64,000 nt of DNA from Paraburkholderia phosphatilytica (GCF_003443895.1 NZ_QQOA01000013.1:1-64000), one strand, 5' to 3'; shown: positions 8,545-17,633, numbered from the stretch's first letter. The notes: generated by a model from the letters alone, not told the origin. Program-made: numbers and translations.

Positions 8545-8814
8545 ATGAGACAGATCGATTTTCCATTCAGGCGCGCGTGCGGCGCGCTGCTCGTCGCGGG
8601 TGCCGCCGCGCTGGCGGCCTGCAGCAGCAGCCCGCCGCTTTTCACGTCCGACGGCCGGCAGACCACGGCCGTGCAATGTCCCGTCGGCAGCGATACGTGC
8701 GAGCAGCAGGCGCGGGCGATGTGCGGTAACGGCGGCTACGACGTCGTACGCGAATCGAGCGATAACGGCATGCGCTCGCTGCTTTATGCGTGCCACAAGC
8801 AGTCGCAATATTGA
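8545..8814 (+). CDS. Small outer-membrane lipoprotein, unknown function
   Basis: An 89-residue protein with a positively charged N-region, hydrophobic core and lipobox (LVAGAAALAACSSSPP, acylated Cys near 28), so it is predicted to be lipidated. GGGGAAG lies 5 bases before the ATG at 8545; an in-frame ATG at 8530 lacks such a site. The mature part has four further cysteines (VQCPVGSDTCEQQARAMC and YACHKQ), suggesting two disulfides. The spacing of Cys residues and the C-terminal aromatic tail are reminiscent of small Burkholderia lipoproteins of unknown role. It is likely monocistronic and is followed by a hairpin. Confidence 0.68.
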   Translation: MRQIDFPFRRACGALLVAGAAALAACSSSPPLFTSDGRQTTAVQCPVGSDTCEQQARAMCGNGGYDVVRESSDNGMRSLLYACHKQSQY

Positions 8815-8823
8815 TGGACGGAC

Positions 8824-8866
8824 GGCGGGCGCGCAGGCTTAAATGCGCCCGAATCGCGCGCCCGCC
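8824..8866 (+). terminator. GC-rich hairpin after the small lipoprotein gene
   Basis: GGCGGGCGCGC (8824-8834) pairs perfectly with GCGCGCCCGCC (8856-8866) across a 21-base loop. No T-run follows, so it may be an imperfect terminator or an mRNA-stabilising stem. Confidence 0.4.
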
Positions 8867-9421
8867 AGGTCCTGATAGCGAAAATAATACGAGCGTTAAT
8901 CTTTCGCTTTTCGTGCATTCAAAAATCAATGGAAAGGTTTTCGCAGAACCATTTGAATACCAATTGAATCCGCCGCTTCGCGGTGCGAATGGCGAGCGAC
9001 AACTCGCGCGCAAAGACTGTCCTATACGGGTGCTAAAACGTCCAATACGGCGTTCGCTACGCCAGCCTTGCGGCGCAATCAATCCATCAGTTGAAATCGG
9101 GCTTGTCCCGATGGCGTAAACGCCGTTCCGCATTTTTTTCCGGGCCGCCGAAAAATGCGCACTGCATAGCAGAAAAAATGACCCAATATTGCGTGTCCTA
9201 ACGGCACGGCTTTTTTGTCGCCGCGCTTTTAGCCAATCATTTAGTGCGCCGCCCAACGGACGTCACCAATTCACCGCCTTAAAGTGATCGATGTGCATGG
9301 CAGAACGTTCGACCGCCCGACCTTCGCCAGCGATGCACCCGCATAGCGGTTGCATGCAGCCAGCAGGCGACGTCGATTGAAGAGTCGGCTTCTGCCCGGA
9401 TTGGCCATCACGGGGACAGCG
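8867..9421. other. Gene-free, AT-richer interval
   Basis: No convincing coding region on either strand. The first half is unusually AT-rich for this window (runs such as AAAATAATAC and AATCTTTCGCTTTTC), and it contains a small hairpin ATCGGG-CTTGT-CCCGAT at 9096-9112. It ends with the promoter region of the small protein at 9422. No repeat or mobile-element end was recognised. Confidence 0.5.
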
Positions 9422-9631
9422 ATGAATCACCATCAGCTCGAAAAAGATCTTGAGCATCTGGAGCAGATTATCTCGAGGCTTTCCGTACAAGATCGCATTC
9501 CATTGTCGTATTGGCGTAATCGCGTGAAATCAGTGTCCGGCGCGGCGCTGGTGCCGTCGCAGATGACCCGCATCAAGCGCCTCGACGAAGCGCTGCGCGC
9601 GCTGGAGGCGCGCCAGAAGAGCGATGTCTGA
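9422..9631 (+). CDS. Small conserved-looking protein, 69 residues
   Basis: Begins MNHHQLEKDLEHLEQIISRL and ends RIKRLDEALRALEARQKSDV. The whole protein looks helical: heptad-like Leu/Ile spacing at residues 5-19 and 50-65 could form a short coiled-coil hairpin, with a central SYWRNRV element. ATG at 9422 is preceded by GGGGACAG. No signal peptide or membrane segment. I do not recognise a named family; the regular composition and GC3-biased codons support a real gene. It is separated by 84 bp from the serine hydrolase gene. Confidence 0.6.
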   Translation: MNHHQLEKDLEHLEQIISRLSVQDRIPLSYWRNRVKSVSGAALVPSQMTRIKRLDEALRALEARQKSDV

Positions 9632-9715
9632 TGGTATGTGGTGCACGTCACCGTGCGCTGCGGGATTCTCGTGCAGAATGGCGCGTCGCACGGTTCGTGC
9701 AACGAGGATCGATGA

Positions 9716-10915
9716 ATGGGTAGAGCGGGTTTCTGTCGGGAACGTCTGGCGAAGGTGACCGCGGCGCTGCAGGCTTACGTCGACCGCGAGGAGGTCGCGG
9801 GCGTCGTATCGCTGGTGTGGCGGCACGGCGAGATCGCGCAGGTCGATGCGCTCGGCTGGCGCGACGACGCGACGCGCGTGCCGATGGACCGCTCCACGCT
9901 GTTCCGCATCGCGTCGATGACGAAGCCCGTGACGAGCGTCGCCGTGATGATGCTCGCCGAAGAAGACCGCGTGCGGCTTGACGCGCCGGTGGCCGAATGG
10001 CTGCCCGAACTCGCGTCGCCCCGTGTGCTGCGCGAACCGGGCGGCGCGCTCGACGCGACCGAACCGGCCCGCGAGCCGATCACCGTGCTCGACCTGCTGA
10101 CGCATCGCGCCGGCTTCGCCTACCACTTCACCTCGCTGGGCCCGCTCGCCGATGCGTACCTCGGCGTGTTCAACGGCCTCGAGCCGTTCGTGCGCAACGA
10201 CGAATGGCTCGCGCGCATCGCCACGCTGCCGCTGATGTTCCAGCCTGGCGCGCGCTGGCACTACAGCATCTCGACCGACATCCTCGGCGTGCTGATCCAG
10301 CGCGTGAGCGGCCTGTCGCTCGGCGAATTTTTCCGCACCCGCATCTTCGAGCCGCTCGGCATGCGCGATACCGCGTTCTGGGTACACGAGTCGCAGCTCG
10401 GCCGGCTTGCCACCGCGTACGCGATCGATCCGGACACGCGCCGGCGCGTCGTCGAAGATCATCCGTCGAAGAGCCGCTGGGCCAATGCCGGGCGCTTTCA
10501 GGGCGGAGGCGGCGGTCTCGTGTCGACCGTCGACGACTACCTGCAGTTCGCGCGGATGTTGCTCGGGCGCGGCCGCGTCGGCGATGTGCGCCTGCTGTCG
10601 CATCGCTCGGTCGATCTGATGCGCAGCAACTTCCTGACGCGCGAGCAGCGGCGGATGCCGTCGCTCGGTCACGTGTCGTGGGCGGGCCAGGGCTTCGGCC
10701 TGGGGCTGTCGATCGTCGACGATCCCGCGCAGCAGCTCGCGCTTGGCTATCGCTCGGCCGGCTCGTTCGGCTGGCCTGGCGCGTATGGCACGAGCTGGTT
10801 CGCGGATCCGGTCGAAGACATGATCGCGCTGATGATGATCCAGCGCCGTTCGATCGATCCGTTCCCGATGGCAACCGATTTCGAGCGTCGTGTGTACGAC
10901 GCGATCGACGACTGA
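9716..10915 (+). CDS. Serine hydrolase, beta-lactamase class C / EstB-type esterase
   Basis: A 399-residue protein without an obvious signal peptide, so probably cytoplasmic, unlike true AmpC enzymes. The catalytic S-x-x-K is SMTK at 67-70 (RIASMTKPVTS). The second motif is Y-S-I-S at ~183-186 (RWHYSISTDILG). In place of the beta-lactamase K-T-G it has GWPGAYGTSWF near the C-terminus, the W-x-G form of family VIII carboxylesterases. It is therefore more likely an esterase or amidase acting on small acyl compounds than an antibiotic-resistance enzyme. Monocistronic, no linked regulator. Confidence 0.83.
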   Translation: MGRAGFCRERLAKVTAALQAYVDREEVAGVVSLVWRHGEIAQVDALGWRDDATRVPMDRSTLFRIASMTKPVTSVAVMMLAEEDRVRLDAPVAEWLPELASPRVLREPGGALDATEPAREPITVLDLLTHRAGFAYHFTSLGPLADAYLGVFNGLEPFVRNDEWLARIATLPLMFQPGARWHYSISTDILGVLIQRVSGLSLGEFFRTRIFEPLGMRDTAFWVHESQLGRLATAYAIDPDTRRRVVEDHPSKSRWANAGRFQGGGGGLVSTVDDYLQFARMLLGRGRVGDVRLLSHRSVDLMRSNFLTREQRRMPSLGHVSWAGQGFGLGLSIVDDPAQQLALGYRSAGSFGWPGAYGTSWFADPVEDMIALMMIQRRSIDPFPMATDFERRVYDAIDD

Positions 10916-11105
10916 TGGCGGCGCGTCACCGGTGCATCCGGCGCGGCCCCGCGTTTGCTAAGAAGTTGCATGATGACCGTTTCGCATTCCCGACGGTCGC
11001 GCGCGTATCGGTTCCGGGAATATCCGCAGTCCGTGCGGCTATCCCATCCCTTTTCGATCTGGTACGGTCACAGTGCCCGTGTCGAAACGACTGGAGACAA
11101 TAACC

Positions 11106-11396
11106 ATGGCCAGCTACAAGCAGTTGACGCAGCAACTCGAGAAGCTGCACAAGGAAATGGAAGTCGCGCGTGAGCGGGAGGTCGCCGACGCGATCACCGA
11201 TATCCGCGAAAAGATTGCCGAGTACGGCATCACGGCCGAAGAGCTGGGTTTCTCCAGCAAGCGTCCCGCGGTCCGCAAACAGCCGCTGCCCGCGAAATAT
11301 CGCAACCCGAAAACCGGCGAAACCTGGAGCGGCCGTGGCCGCGCGCCCGGCTGGCTCACCGGCAAGAATCGCGACCGCTTCCTGATCGAAGCCTGA
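11106..11396 (+). CDS. H-NS-family nucleoid protein (short Burkholderia type)
   Basis: A 96-residue DNA-binding nucleoid protein. Residues ~1-45 form the coiled-coil oligomerisation part (YKQLTQQLEKLHKEMEVARE). A short linker leads to the C-terminal H-NS domain with the family core PKYRNPKTGETWSGRGRAPGW in variant form: PAKYRNPKTGETWSGRG, then RAPGWLTG. This loop inserts into the minor groove of AT-rich DNA. The ATG at 11106 has GGAG 11 bases upstream. Such small H-NS paralogues are numerous in Burkholderia and silence AT-rich islands. Monocistronic. Confidence 0.9.
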   Translation: MASYKQLTQQLEKLHKEMEVAREREVADAITDIREKIAEYGITAEELGFSSKRPAVRKQPLPAKYRNPKTGETWSGRGRAPGWLTGKNRDRFLIEA

Positions 11397-11866
11397 GCGA
11401 AGCCTGACCGAAGCGCCGCGGCCACGTGCCGCGCGCGATGTCGAATCTCATCCCGGCGAAGCTGCACGTGCGGCTCGCGTCCCTGCTGTCCCGTCTCGTG
11501 ACGACATTCGGGTGGAACCGCTCCACCCGGTCACGGCATTCCCGAAAAAGCTCACCTGTCGCGCTGCGTTTGCGCGCCTTCGGCGTGAGCGCTGCCATCG
11601 CGCGTATCGAGCCGATTCATCGCACCGGCGCAGCACAAGGCTGAAAGGCTTTCGTCTGAACAACAGCGAAGCGCTTCGACGCGCTTCGCGGTAACGATCC
11701 CGCGCGCTCCTGAAAACGCTCACCGTGACGGGCGATCGCGCGGCTCAGTACAAACCCGGAAATGAGCGCGCCTCATAACCCGGATCACAAATCATCGATT
11801 CATCCTGCTTCGAGCGCGATTGCACAATCCGCCGTGTCTTTTCTCATCAACGACCGGAACGGAATC
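11397..11866. other. Intergenic interval before the fae operon
   Basis: Starts with a duplicated GAAGCCTGA(G/C)C element directly at the end of the H-NS gene. It also contains a perfect 8-bp inverted repeat, GCGAAGCG (11666-11673) with CGCTTCGC (11682-11689). No coding region is convincing. The last ~100 bases should hold the promoter of the downstream four-gene operon, but no clear -35/-10 pair could be assigned. Confidence 0.45.
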
Positions 11867-12391
11867 ATGAGCGCAACCACGGACAAGCAACTCTTCATCG
11901 GCGAGGGCTTCGAGGGCCCCGGCGTCAATCTCGCGCACATCAACGTGCTGGTGGGGCCGCGCAGCGGACCCGCGGGCCAGGCGTTCGCCACCGCGCTCGC
12001 CACGCCGTCCGCCGGTCACGCGCCGTTCGTCGTGATCGCGCGTCCGGGTGTGCCGACCAAGCCGCTCACGCTGTACGTGAACAAGGCACGCATCGAAAGC
12101 GACCTGCACGGCAACGCAACGTGGGGTGCGTCGCAGGCGGGTATTGCCCGCGCGGTGGCCGAGTCGCTCGAGAACGGCACGCTGCCGCCCGAAGCGGAGA
12201 ACGACTGGGTGGTCGTGTCGGCGAACTGGGTCAATCCGAAGACCGACGATCTCGACGCTGTCTACGAGAACAACTACCGCGCCTGCAAGCGCGCGATCGT
12301 CGCGGCGATGGAAGGGCTGCCGCATCGCAACGAGGTGTTCGCCGCCGCGCGCGACGTGTCGAACCCGTTCTATACGCCGAAGCAGCGCTAA
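11867..12391 (+). CDS. fae: Formaldehyde-activating enzyme (Fae) homologue
   Basis: A 174-residue cytoplasmic protein matching Fae along its whole length: FIGEGFEGPGVNLAHINVLV (with the catalytic-region His), GPAGQAFATALA, GHAPFVVIARPG, KPLTLYVNK, and NYRACKRAIVAAMEG. Fae condenses formaldehyde with tetrahydromethanopterin (or speeds the spontaneous reaction); homologues in non-methylotrophs may bind other one-carbon or aldehyde species. The ATG at 11867 follows GGAA; extending upstream gives non-homologous sequence. It is the first gene of a run with an aldo/keto reductase, an aldehyde dehydrogenase and a transporter. None of the other methanopterin-pathway genes is in the window. Confidence 0.85.
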   Translation: MSATTDKQLFIGEGFEGPGVNLAHINVLVGPRSGPAGQAFATALATPSAGHAPFVVIARPGVPTKPLTLYVNKARIESDLHGNATWGASQAGIARAVAESLENGTLPPEAENDWVVVSANWVNPKTDDLDAVYENNYRACKRAIVAAMEGLPHRNEVFAAARDVSNPFYTPKQR

Positions 12392-12418
12392 CGCTCGTCC
12401 ACAAGGGAAAGAAACAGC

Positions 12419-13459
12419 ATGGAATACGTTCGCCTCGGCCAATCCGGCCTGAAAGTGTCGCGGCTGTGCCTCGGCACGATGAACATGGGCACGCCGCAGT
12501 GGAAGCCGTGGATTTTCGATGAAGCGCAGAGCGAGCCGATCGTGCGCCACGCGCTCGAAGCCGGCGTCAACTTCATCGATCTCGCCGACTTCTATTCGAC
12601 CGGCGTCGGCGAAGAGGTGGTCGGCCGGATCCTCAAGCGGCTCGCGCGCCGCGAGGAGATCGTCGTGACGACCAAGGTCGGTTACGACATGGGCGCTTAC
12701 CAGAACGCGGGCGGCCATTCCCGCAAGCACGTGATGGACGGCATCGACGGTTCGCTCAAGCGGCTCGGCATGGACTACGTCGACATCTACATGCTGCATT
12801 ACTTCGATGTGAATACGCCGGTCGAGGAAACGATGGGCGCGCTCGACGACATCGTTCGCGCGGGTAAGGCGCGCTATATCGGTGTGTCGACGATGTACAC
12901 GTGGCAGTTCGCGAAGATCGTGCAGGCTTGCGAGCGCAACGGCTGGCACAAGCCCGTCAACATGCAGCTGCAGCTCAATCTCGCGTACCGCGAGGAAGAG
13001 CGCGAGATGATCCCGTACTGCATCGACCAGGGCGTGGGCGTGTCGGTATTCAGTCCGCTCGCGCGCGGTCTGTTGACGTGCGAGCCGAAGTCGAACCGCA
13101 ACCAGACCGACTTCTTCACCGCGCAGATGTATGGCGACGATGCGTCGGCGGCGATTGCGGAGTCGGTGGCGCGTGTGGCCGCGGCGCGCGGCGTGACGGC
13201 GGCGCAGATCGCGCAGGCCTGGGTGCTGCAGCGCGACGGCGTGTCGAGCATGCTGGTTGGCGCAGATTCCGCCGCGCAGTTCGACAGTGCATTGCAGGCG
13301 CTTGCCACCAAGCTTGGCGACGACGAGCTGTACGAGCTCGAACGCAACTACACGCCGTGCGACCTGATCAACGACTACACCACGGGCAAGCGGATTCCGC
13401 GAGTGGCGCGTGTCGCGCAAGGTGTGTTCGGTGAGCCGACCCTGGAGCGTGCAGCGTGA
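12419..13459 (+). CDS. Aldo/keto reductase
   Basis: A 346-residue NADPH-type oxidoreductase of the AKR superfamily. Tetrad residues are visible: Asp and Tyr in FIDLADFYSTG, Lys in VVTTKVGYD, His in DIYMLHYFD. The C-terminal cofactor region is present in LVGADSAAQFDSALQAL. It starts 27 bases after fae with GGGAAAG before the ATG, and its TGA overlaps the ATG of the aldehyde dehydrogenase (TGATG), so the three are cotranscribed. In this context it probably interconverts an aldehyde or ketone and an alcohol in the pathway served by the dehydrogenase; substrate unknown. Confidence 0.88.
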   Translation: MEYVRLGQSGLKVSRLCLGTMNMGTPQWKPWIFDEAQSEPIVRHALEAGVNFIDLADFYSTGVGEEVVGRILKRLARREEIVVTTKVGYDMGAYQNAGGHSRKHVMDGIDGSLKRLGMDYVDIYMLHYFDVNTPVEETMGALDDIVRAGKARYIGVSTMYTWQFAKIVQACERNGWHKPVNMQLQLNLAYREEEREMIPYCIDQGVGVSVFSPLARGLLTCEPKSNRNQTDFFTAQMYGDDASAAIAESVARVAAARGVTAAQIAQAWVLQRDGVSSMLVGADSAAQFDSALQALATKLGDDELYELERNYTPCDLINDYTTGKRIPRVARVAQGVFGEPTLERAA

Positions 13460-14913
13460 TGAACAGCTCCTACGCAAAAGACCTCCTCCGCACCAGCCAC
13501 TACATCGGCGGCGAATGGCACGCGAGCTCGGCGACCTACACCGTCCGCAATCCCGCAACCGGCGAGCTGATCGCCGACGTCGCGCAGGGCGGCGCGCCCG
13601 AAGCGCGGCACGCAGTCGACGCCGCATCGCGAGCGTTCCCCGCATGGCGCGCGCTGACCGCGAAAGAACGCGGCGCCCGCGTGAAGCGCTGGGGCGAGCT
13701 GATGCTCGAACATCGCGATGCGCTCGCCGAACTGCTGACGCGCGAGCAGGGCAAGCCGCTCGCCGAAGCGCGCGGAGAAGTCGCCTACGCTGCGAGTTTT
13801 CTCGAATGGTTTGCTGAAGAAGCGAAGCGTCAATACGGCGACGTGATCCCCAGCCCGAGGCCGGATTCGAAGATCATCGTGCAGCGCGAACCGGTGGGTG
13901 TCGTCGCGGCGATCACGCCGTGGAATTTTCCGCTCGCGATGATCACGCGCAAGGCCGGTCCCGCGCTCGCGGCGGGCTGCACGATGGTGCTGAAGCCGTC
14001 GGAGGAAACGCCGCTGTCTGCGTTCGCGCTCGCCGTGCTCGCGGAACACGCGGGCGTGCCGGCCGGCGTGTTCAACGTCGTGTCAGGCGATGCTGCCGCG
14101 ATCGGCGACGTGCTGACCGCGTCGCCCGTCGTGCGCAAGCTGTCGTTCACGGGCTCGACGCGCGTCGGCAAGCTGCTCGCGAAGCAGTCGTCGGACACGC
14201 TGAAGAAGCTGTCGCTCGAACTCGGCGGCAACGCGCCGTTCATCGTTTTCGACGACGCCGATCTCGACGCCGCGGTGCAAGGCGCAATCGCATCGAAGTT
14301 CCGCAACACGGGGCAGACGTGCGTGTGCGTGAACCGCTTCTACGTGCAGGACGACATCTACGACGCGTTCACGTCGGCGCTCACGCGCGCCGTGCAGTCG
14401 CTGCGCGTCGGCAATGCGTTGACCGGCGACGTCGAGCAGGGTCCGCTGATCAACGAGGCTGCGCTCGCGAAAGTGGAGCGGCACGTCGAGGACGCGACGC
14501 GCCACGGCGCGCGCGTGCTGACGGGCGGCAAGCGCCATGCGCTCGGCGGCACGTTCTACGAACCGACCGTGCTCGCGGATGCGAACCCGTCGATGCTGCT
14601 CGCGAACGAAGAGACCTTCGGGCCGGTCGCCGCGTGCTTCCGCTTCAACACGGAAGCTGAGGCGCTCGCGGCCGCGAACGACACGCCGTTCGGCCTCTCT
14701 GCGTACTGCTATACGCGCGATCTCGGCCGCGCGTGGCGCGTCGCGGATGGACTCGAAAGCGGCATGGTCGCGATCAACGACGGAATCCTCTCCACCGAGG
14801 TCGCGCCGTTCGGCGGCGTGAAGGAATCCGGCCTTGGGCGGGAAGGTTCGAAGTACGGTTTGGACGAATACACCGAGCTCAAGTACGTGTTGATGAGCGG
14901 CCTCGCGCGCTGA
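13459..14913 (+). CDS. NAD(P)-dependent aldehyde dehydrogenase, succinate-semialdehyde-dehydrogenase-like
   Basis: A 484-residue ALDH. Motifs: PWNFPLAMITRKAGPALAAG (cofactor fold), FTGSTRVGK, the catalytic Glu in LELGGNAPF, the nucleophile Cys in RNTGQTCVC, and EETFGPVAA. The C-terminal PFGGVKESGLGREGSKYG is diagnostic of the GabD-like group that oxidises succinate semialdehyde and related short aldehydes. A GTG three bases earlier is an alternative start. Coupled by a one-base overlap to the AKR. With Fae first in the operon, oxidation of an aldehyde released with formaldehyde is a reasonable but unproven idea. Confidence 0.88.
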   Translation: MNSSYAKDLLRTSHYIGGEWHASSATYTVRNPATGELIADVAQGGAPEARHAVDAASRAFPAWRALTAKERGARVKRWGELMLEHRDALAELLTREQGKPLAEARGEVAYAASFLEWFAEEAKRQYGDVIPSPRPDSKIIVQREPVGVVAAITPWNFPLAMITRKAGPALAAGCTMVLKPSEETPLSAFALAVLAEHAGVPAGVFNVVSGDAAAIGDVLTASPVVRKLSFTGSTRVGKLLAKQSSDTLKKLSLELGGNAPFIVFDDADLDAAVQGAIASKFRNTGQTCVCVNRFYVQDDIYDAFTSALTRAVQSLRVGNALTGDVEQGPLINEAALAKVERHVEDATRHGARVLTGGKRHALGGTFYEPTVLADANPSMLLANEETFGPVAACFRFNTEAEALAAANDTPFGLSAYCYTRDLGRAWRVADGLESGMVAINDGILSTEVAPFGGVKESGLGREGSKYGLDEYTELKYVLMSGLAR

Positions 14914-15030
14914 GCGCGGTTCCGCTTGCCGTCCGCTCCGGCGTCCGCGCCCGGAGCGGGGCGGCGCCGCATCGACTACCGGGCGGCGTGTGAAGCAGCG
15001 CGCGGCGATTCATAAGATCAAGGAGACAGC

Positions 15031-16440
15031 GTGAGCAATCACGATATTCAGGCAAGTGCACTGGAACTCGCGCCGAGCGCGGGCCGCATTGGAGCGGCGA
15101 TGCCGCATGGCGGTCGCGTTTCGCTCGACGACGCGCCGCTTAAACCCTTTCACATCAAGATCGCCGGCCTCACGTTCGGCGCGCATTTCACCGAAGGCTA
15201 CACGCTCGGCACGATCGGCTATGCACTCGGATCGCTGAACCGGCAGATGCCGCTGGATCCGTTCTGGATGGGCATGATCGGCAGTTCGGCGCTGATGGGT
15301 ATCTTCGTCGGCAGTCTGGTGTTCGGCTGGCTGTCGGACAAACTCGGGCGGCAGAAGATCTTCCTGCTCAGTTTCCTCATCATCACGCTTGCCGCGTTCG
15401 CGCAGTTCGGTGTGTCGTCGCCCGCTATGTTGTGTGCGCTGCGCGTGCTGATCGGCTTCGGCATGGGCGGCGACTTCGCGGTGGGTCACGCGATTCTCGC
15501 GGAGTTCTCGCCGCGCCGGCATCGCGGCGCGCTGCTCGGTTCGTTCAGCGTGGTGTGGACCGTCGGGTACGTGATCGCGAACGTGCTCGGCATGCAGTAC
15601 GCCGATGCGGCGCCCGACGCATGGCGCTGGCTGCTGGCATCGGCGGGTGTGCCGGCGTTGCTGGTGCTGATCGCGCGGATCGGCACGCCGGAATCGCCGC
15701 GCTGGCTTGCCGAGCATGGCCGCATCGAGCAGGCGAAGGCGATCGTGCTGCGTTACTTCGGCCCGAACGTCACGCTCGATCCTCATCACGGTCATGAGCA
15801 CGGTCACGAGCACGGCTCGTCGGGCGGTGGCTTCGCGCGGCTGTTCCATCGCGACCTGATCCGCCGCACGATCTTCAACTGCGCGTTCTTCGTGTGTCTC
15901 GTGATTCCGTACTTCGCGATCTACACGTTCCTGCCCACCATCCTGAAGGCGATTCACCTGAACGAAGGCTTCGGCGCGGACTTCCTGCTGAACGGCTTCC
16001 TCGTGCTGGGCGCATTGCTCGGCATCTGGCTGACCATCAAGCTGTCGCGGCGCGCGTTCCTGATCGGTTCGTTCGCGGTGACGTGCGTGGCGCTGCTCGC
16101 GCTGAGCCTTCTGCCCGATTCGGCGACGCTCGCGATGATCGCTGCGTTCGGCATCTTCACGCTCACGATGTCCGCGTTCTCGAATCTCGTCGGCGTGTTT
16201 CCGCCCGAGTGCTTCCCGACCGAAGTGCGCGCGTGCGGCGTCGGTCTCGCGATTGCGGCGAGCCGGCTCGGCTCGGCGATCGGCACGTTCCTGCTGCCGA
16301 TCGGCATCGCGAGCTTCGGCTTCCATTCGACGATGCTCGCGCTCGCCGGCGTGCTGCTCGCCGGCATGATCGTGTCAATCGCGTGGGCGCCGGAGACGAA
16401 GCACCTCACGCTCGCGCAGGCGAGTTGCGAAGACGCGTGA
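15031..16440 (+). CDS. MFS metabolite:H+ transporter with His-rich cytoplasmic loop
   Basis: A 469-residue, 12-helix inner-membrane transporter of the sugar-porter/organic-acid branch. The helix 2-3 loop has FGWLSDKLGRQKIF and helix 4-5 has GFGMGGDFAVGHAILAEFSP, with PRRHRG after it; the second half has VFPPECFPTEVRACG. The central loop between helices 6 and 7 carries an unusual His cluster (DPHHGHEHGHEHGSSGG) that could bind metal. It follows the aldehyde dehydrogenase by 117 bases, GGAG precedes its GTG start, and it probably imports the operon's substrate. It converges on the SDR gene 10 bases beyond its stop. Confidence 0.85.
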   Translation: MSNHDIQASALELAPSAGRIGAAMPHGGRVSLDDAPLKPFHIKIAGLTFGAHFTEGYTLGTIGYALGSLNRQMPLDPFWMGMIGSSALMGIFVGSLVFGWLSDKLGRQKIFLLSFLIITLAAFAQFGVSSPAMLCALRVLIGFGMGGDFAVGHAILAEFSPRRHRGALLGSFSVVWTVGYVIANVLGMQYADAAPDAWRWLLASAGVPALLVLIARIGTPESPRWLAEHGRIEQAKAIVLRYFGPNVTLDPHHGHEHGHEHGSSGGGFARLFHRDLIRRTIFNCAFFVCLVIPYFAIYTFLPTILKAIHLNEGFGADFLLNGFLVLGALLGIWLTIKLSRRAFLIGSFAVTCVALLALSLLPDSATLAMIAAFGIFTLTMSAFSNLVGVFPPECFPTEVRACGVGLAIAASRLGSAIGTFLLPIGIASFGFHSTMLALAGVLLAGMIVSIAWAPETKHLTLAQASCEDA

Positions 16441-16450
16441 TGGCTTCCGC

Positions 16451-17296
16451 CTAGTCGGGAAAATCCGCGCCGACGGTCGTCGCTTCCCATGCATCGAAAT
16501 CGCGCTGCAGCATCTCGAGTTTCTTGCGCGCGATGTCGAGCGCGGCTTTGCCGAGCAGCAGACGCAACGGCGGCGTGTCGGACAACGCCGCATCGATGAT
16601 CGCCTGCGCGCCGCGCACCGGATCGCCTGCCTGATGGCCGCTGCGCGCCTTCGACGCGCGGCGGCGTTCACCCGCGGTCGCATCGTAGTCGGGAATCTGG
16701 ATCGCCGAATGCTTGATCGACGGGCCGGCCCAGTTGGTGCGGAACGGGCCCGGCTCGACGATCAGCACGTCGATGCCGAGCGGCTTCACCTCCAGCGCGA
16801 GCGACTCCGAAATGCCTTCCACCGCGAACTTGGTGCCGTGGTAGTAACCCGTCGCGGCGAAGCTGTTCAGACCGCCGATCGACGACACGTTCACGATCAG
16901 GCCGCTCTTCTGCGCGCGCATCGTCGGCAGTACCGCCTTCGTCATGTCGATGAGACCGAACACGTTGGTCTCGAACATCGCGCGCACCTCGTCGTCTTCG
17001 CCTTCCTCGATCGCGCCGAAATAGCCGTAGCCCGCGTTGTTCACGAGCACGTCGATCGCGCCGAAATGCTGCTTCGTCTTCTTGACGACGTCCGCGATCT
17101 GTTCGCGGTTCGTCACGTCGAGCGGCAGCACGAGCGCGCGGTCGCCATAGCCTTCGGCGATATCCGCCGCTTTCGATGCGTCGCGGGCGGTGATCGTCGC
17201 GCGCCAGCCGCGCTCAAGTACGAGTTTTGCTAGCTCACGGCCAAAGCCGGTCGAACAGCCGGTGATCAGCCACACGGGATTGTCTCGTTTCATCAT
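16451..17296 (-). CDS. SDR-family oxidoreductase
   Basis: A 281-residue short-chain dehydrogenase/reductase. The cofactor loop is TGCSTGFGRELA (T-G-x3-G-x-G), then NNAGYGYFGA, Ser in NVSSIGG, and Y-x-x-x-K in YYHGTKFAVEG, so the catalytic set is complete. The start is MMKRDNPVWLITG with ATG at 17296 (or 17293); GGAG sits 9 bases ahead. Sequence style (GYGYFGAIEE, EPGPFRTNW) fits the classical SDRs annotated as oxidoreductases of unknown substrate in Burkholderiaceae. Monocistronic and convergent with the MFS gene. Confidence 0.86.
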   Translation of the reverse strand: MMKRDNPVWLITGCSTGFGRELAKLVLERGWRATITARDASKAADIAEGYGDRALVLPLDVTNREQIADVVKKTKQHFGAIDVLVNNAGYGYFGAIEEGEDDEVRAMFETNVFGLIDMTKAVLPTMRAQKSGLIVNVSSIGGLNSFAATGYYHGTKFAVEGISESLALEVKPLGIDVLIVEPGPFRTNWAGPSIKHSAIQIPDYDATAGERRRASKARSGHQAGDPVRGAQAIIDAALSDTPPLRLLLGKAALDIARKKLEMLQRDFDAWEATTVGADFPD

Positions 17297-17633
17297 CGCG
17301 GAAACTCCAGTGCTGGTTTCGGTTACAAACAGGCAATGCGGCCAGGAATACGCGCGGTATGGTGTGCGTTCTACTGTCAACTGCGCGTCGGCACGACACT
17401 CGACACAGCGTAGGTCAAATGCGTCGAGCGTGCAGGCAAGCGGGCTGTTCCGCGCAGACGTGTCGGCGAAGAGCAGGCCTCGTGCGTTGAATGAAGAAGC
17501 AGGCGCGACATGCGTTCCGGTCGGTTGCGAAGGCGCTTTTAGCGTCGATCGGACGCGGCGGCCGGGCAGCGAGCGTAGTAACGAGATGTAAAAGGCTCGC
17601 TGCGCGTTACAACAAACTCATCCAAAGGGAGGG
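17297..17633. other. Intergenic interval between divergent SDR and SH3b genes
   Basis: No coding region, repeat or structured element stood out. It should hold both promoters. AAAGGGAGGG just before 17634 is a strong ribosome-binding site for the SH3b gene. Confidence 0.4.

Noticed and set aside
8867..9421. Possible degraded insertion sequence in the AT-rich gap
   Set aside because: No transposase fragment or terminal inverted repeats could be found.
9716..10915. Possible beta-lactamase conferring resistance
   Set aside because: No export signal, and the K-T-G position has a W-x-G type sequence, as in EstB-like esterases.
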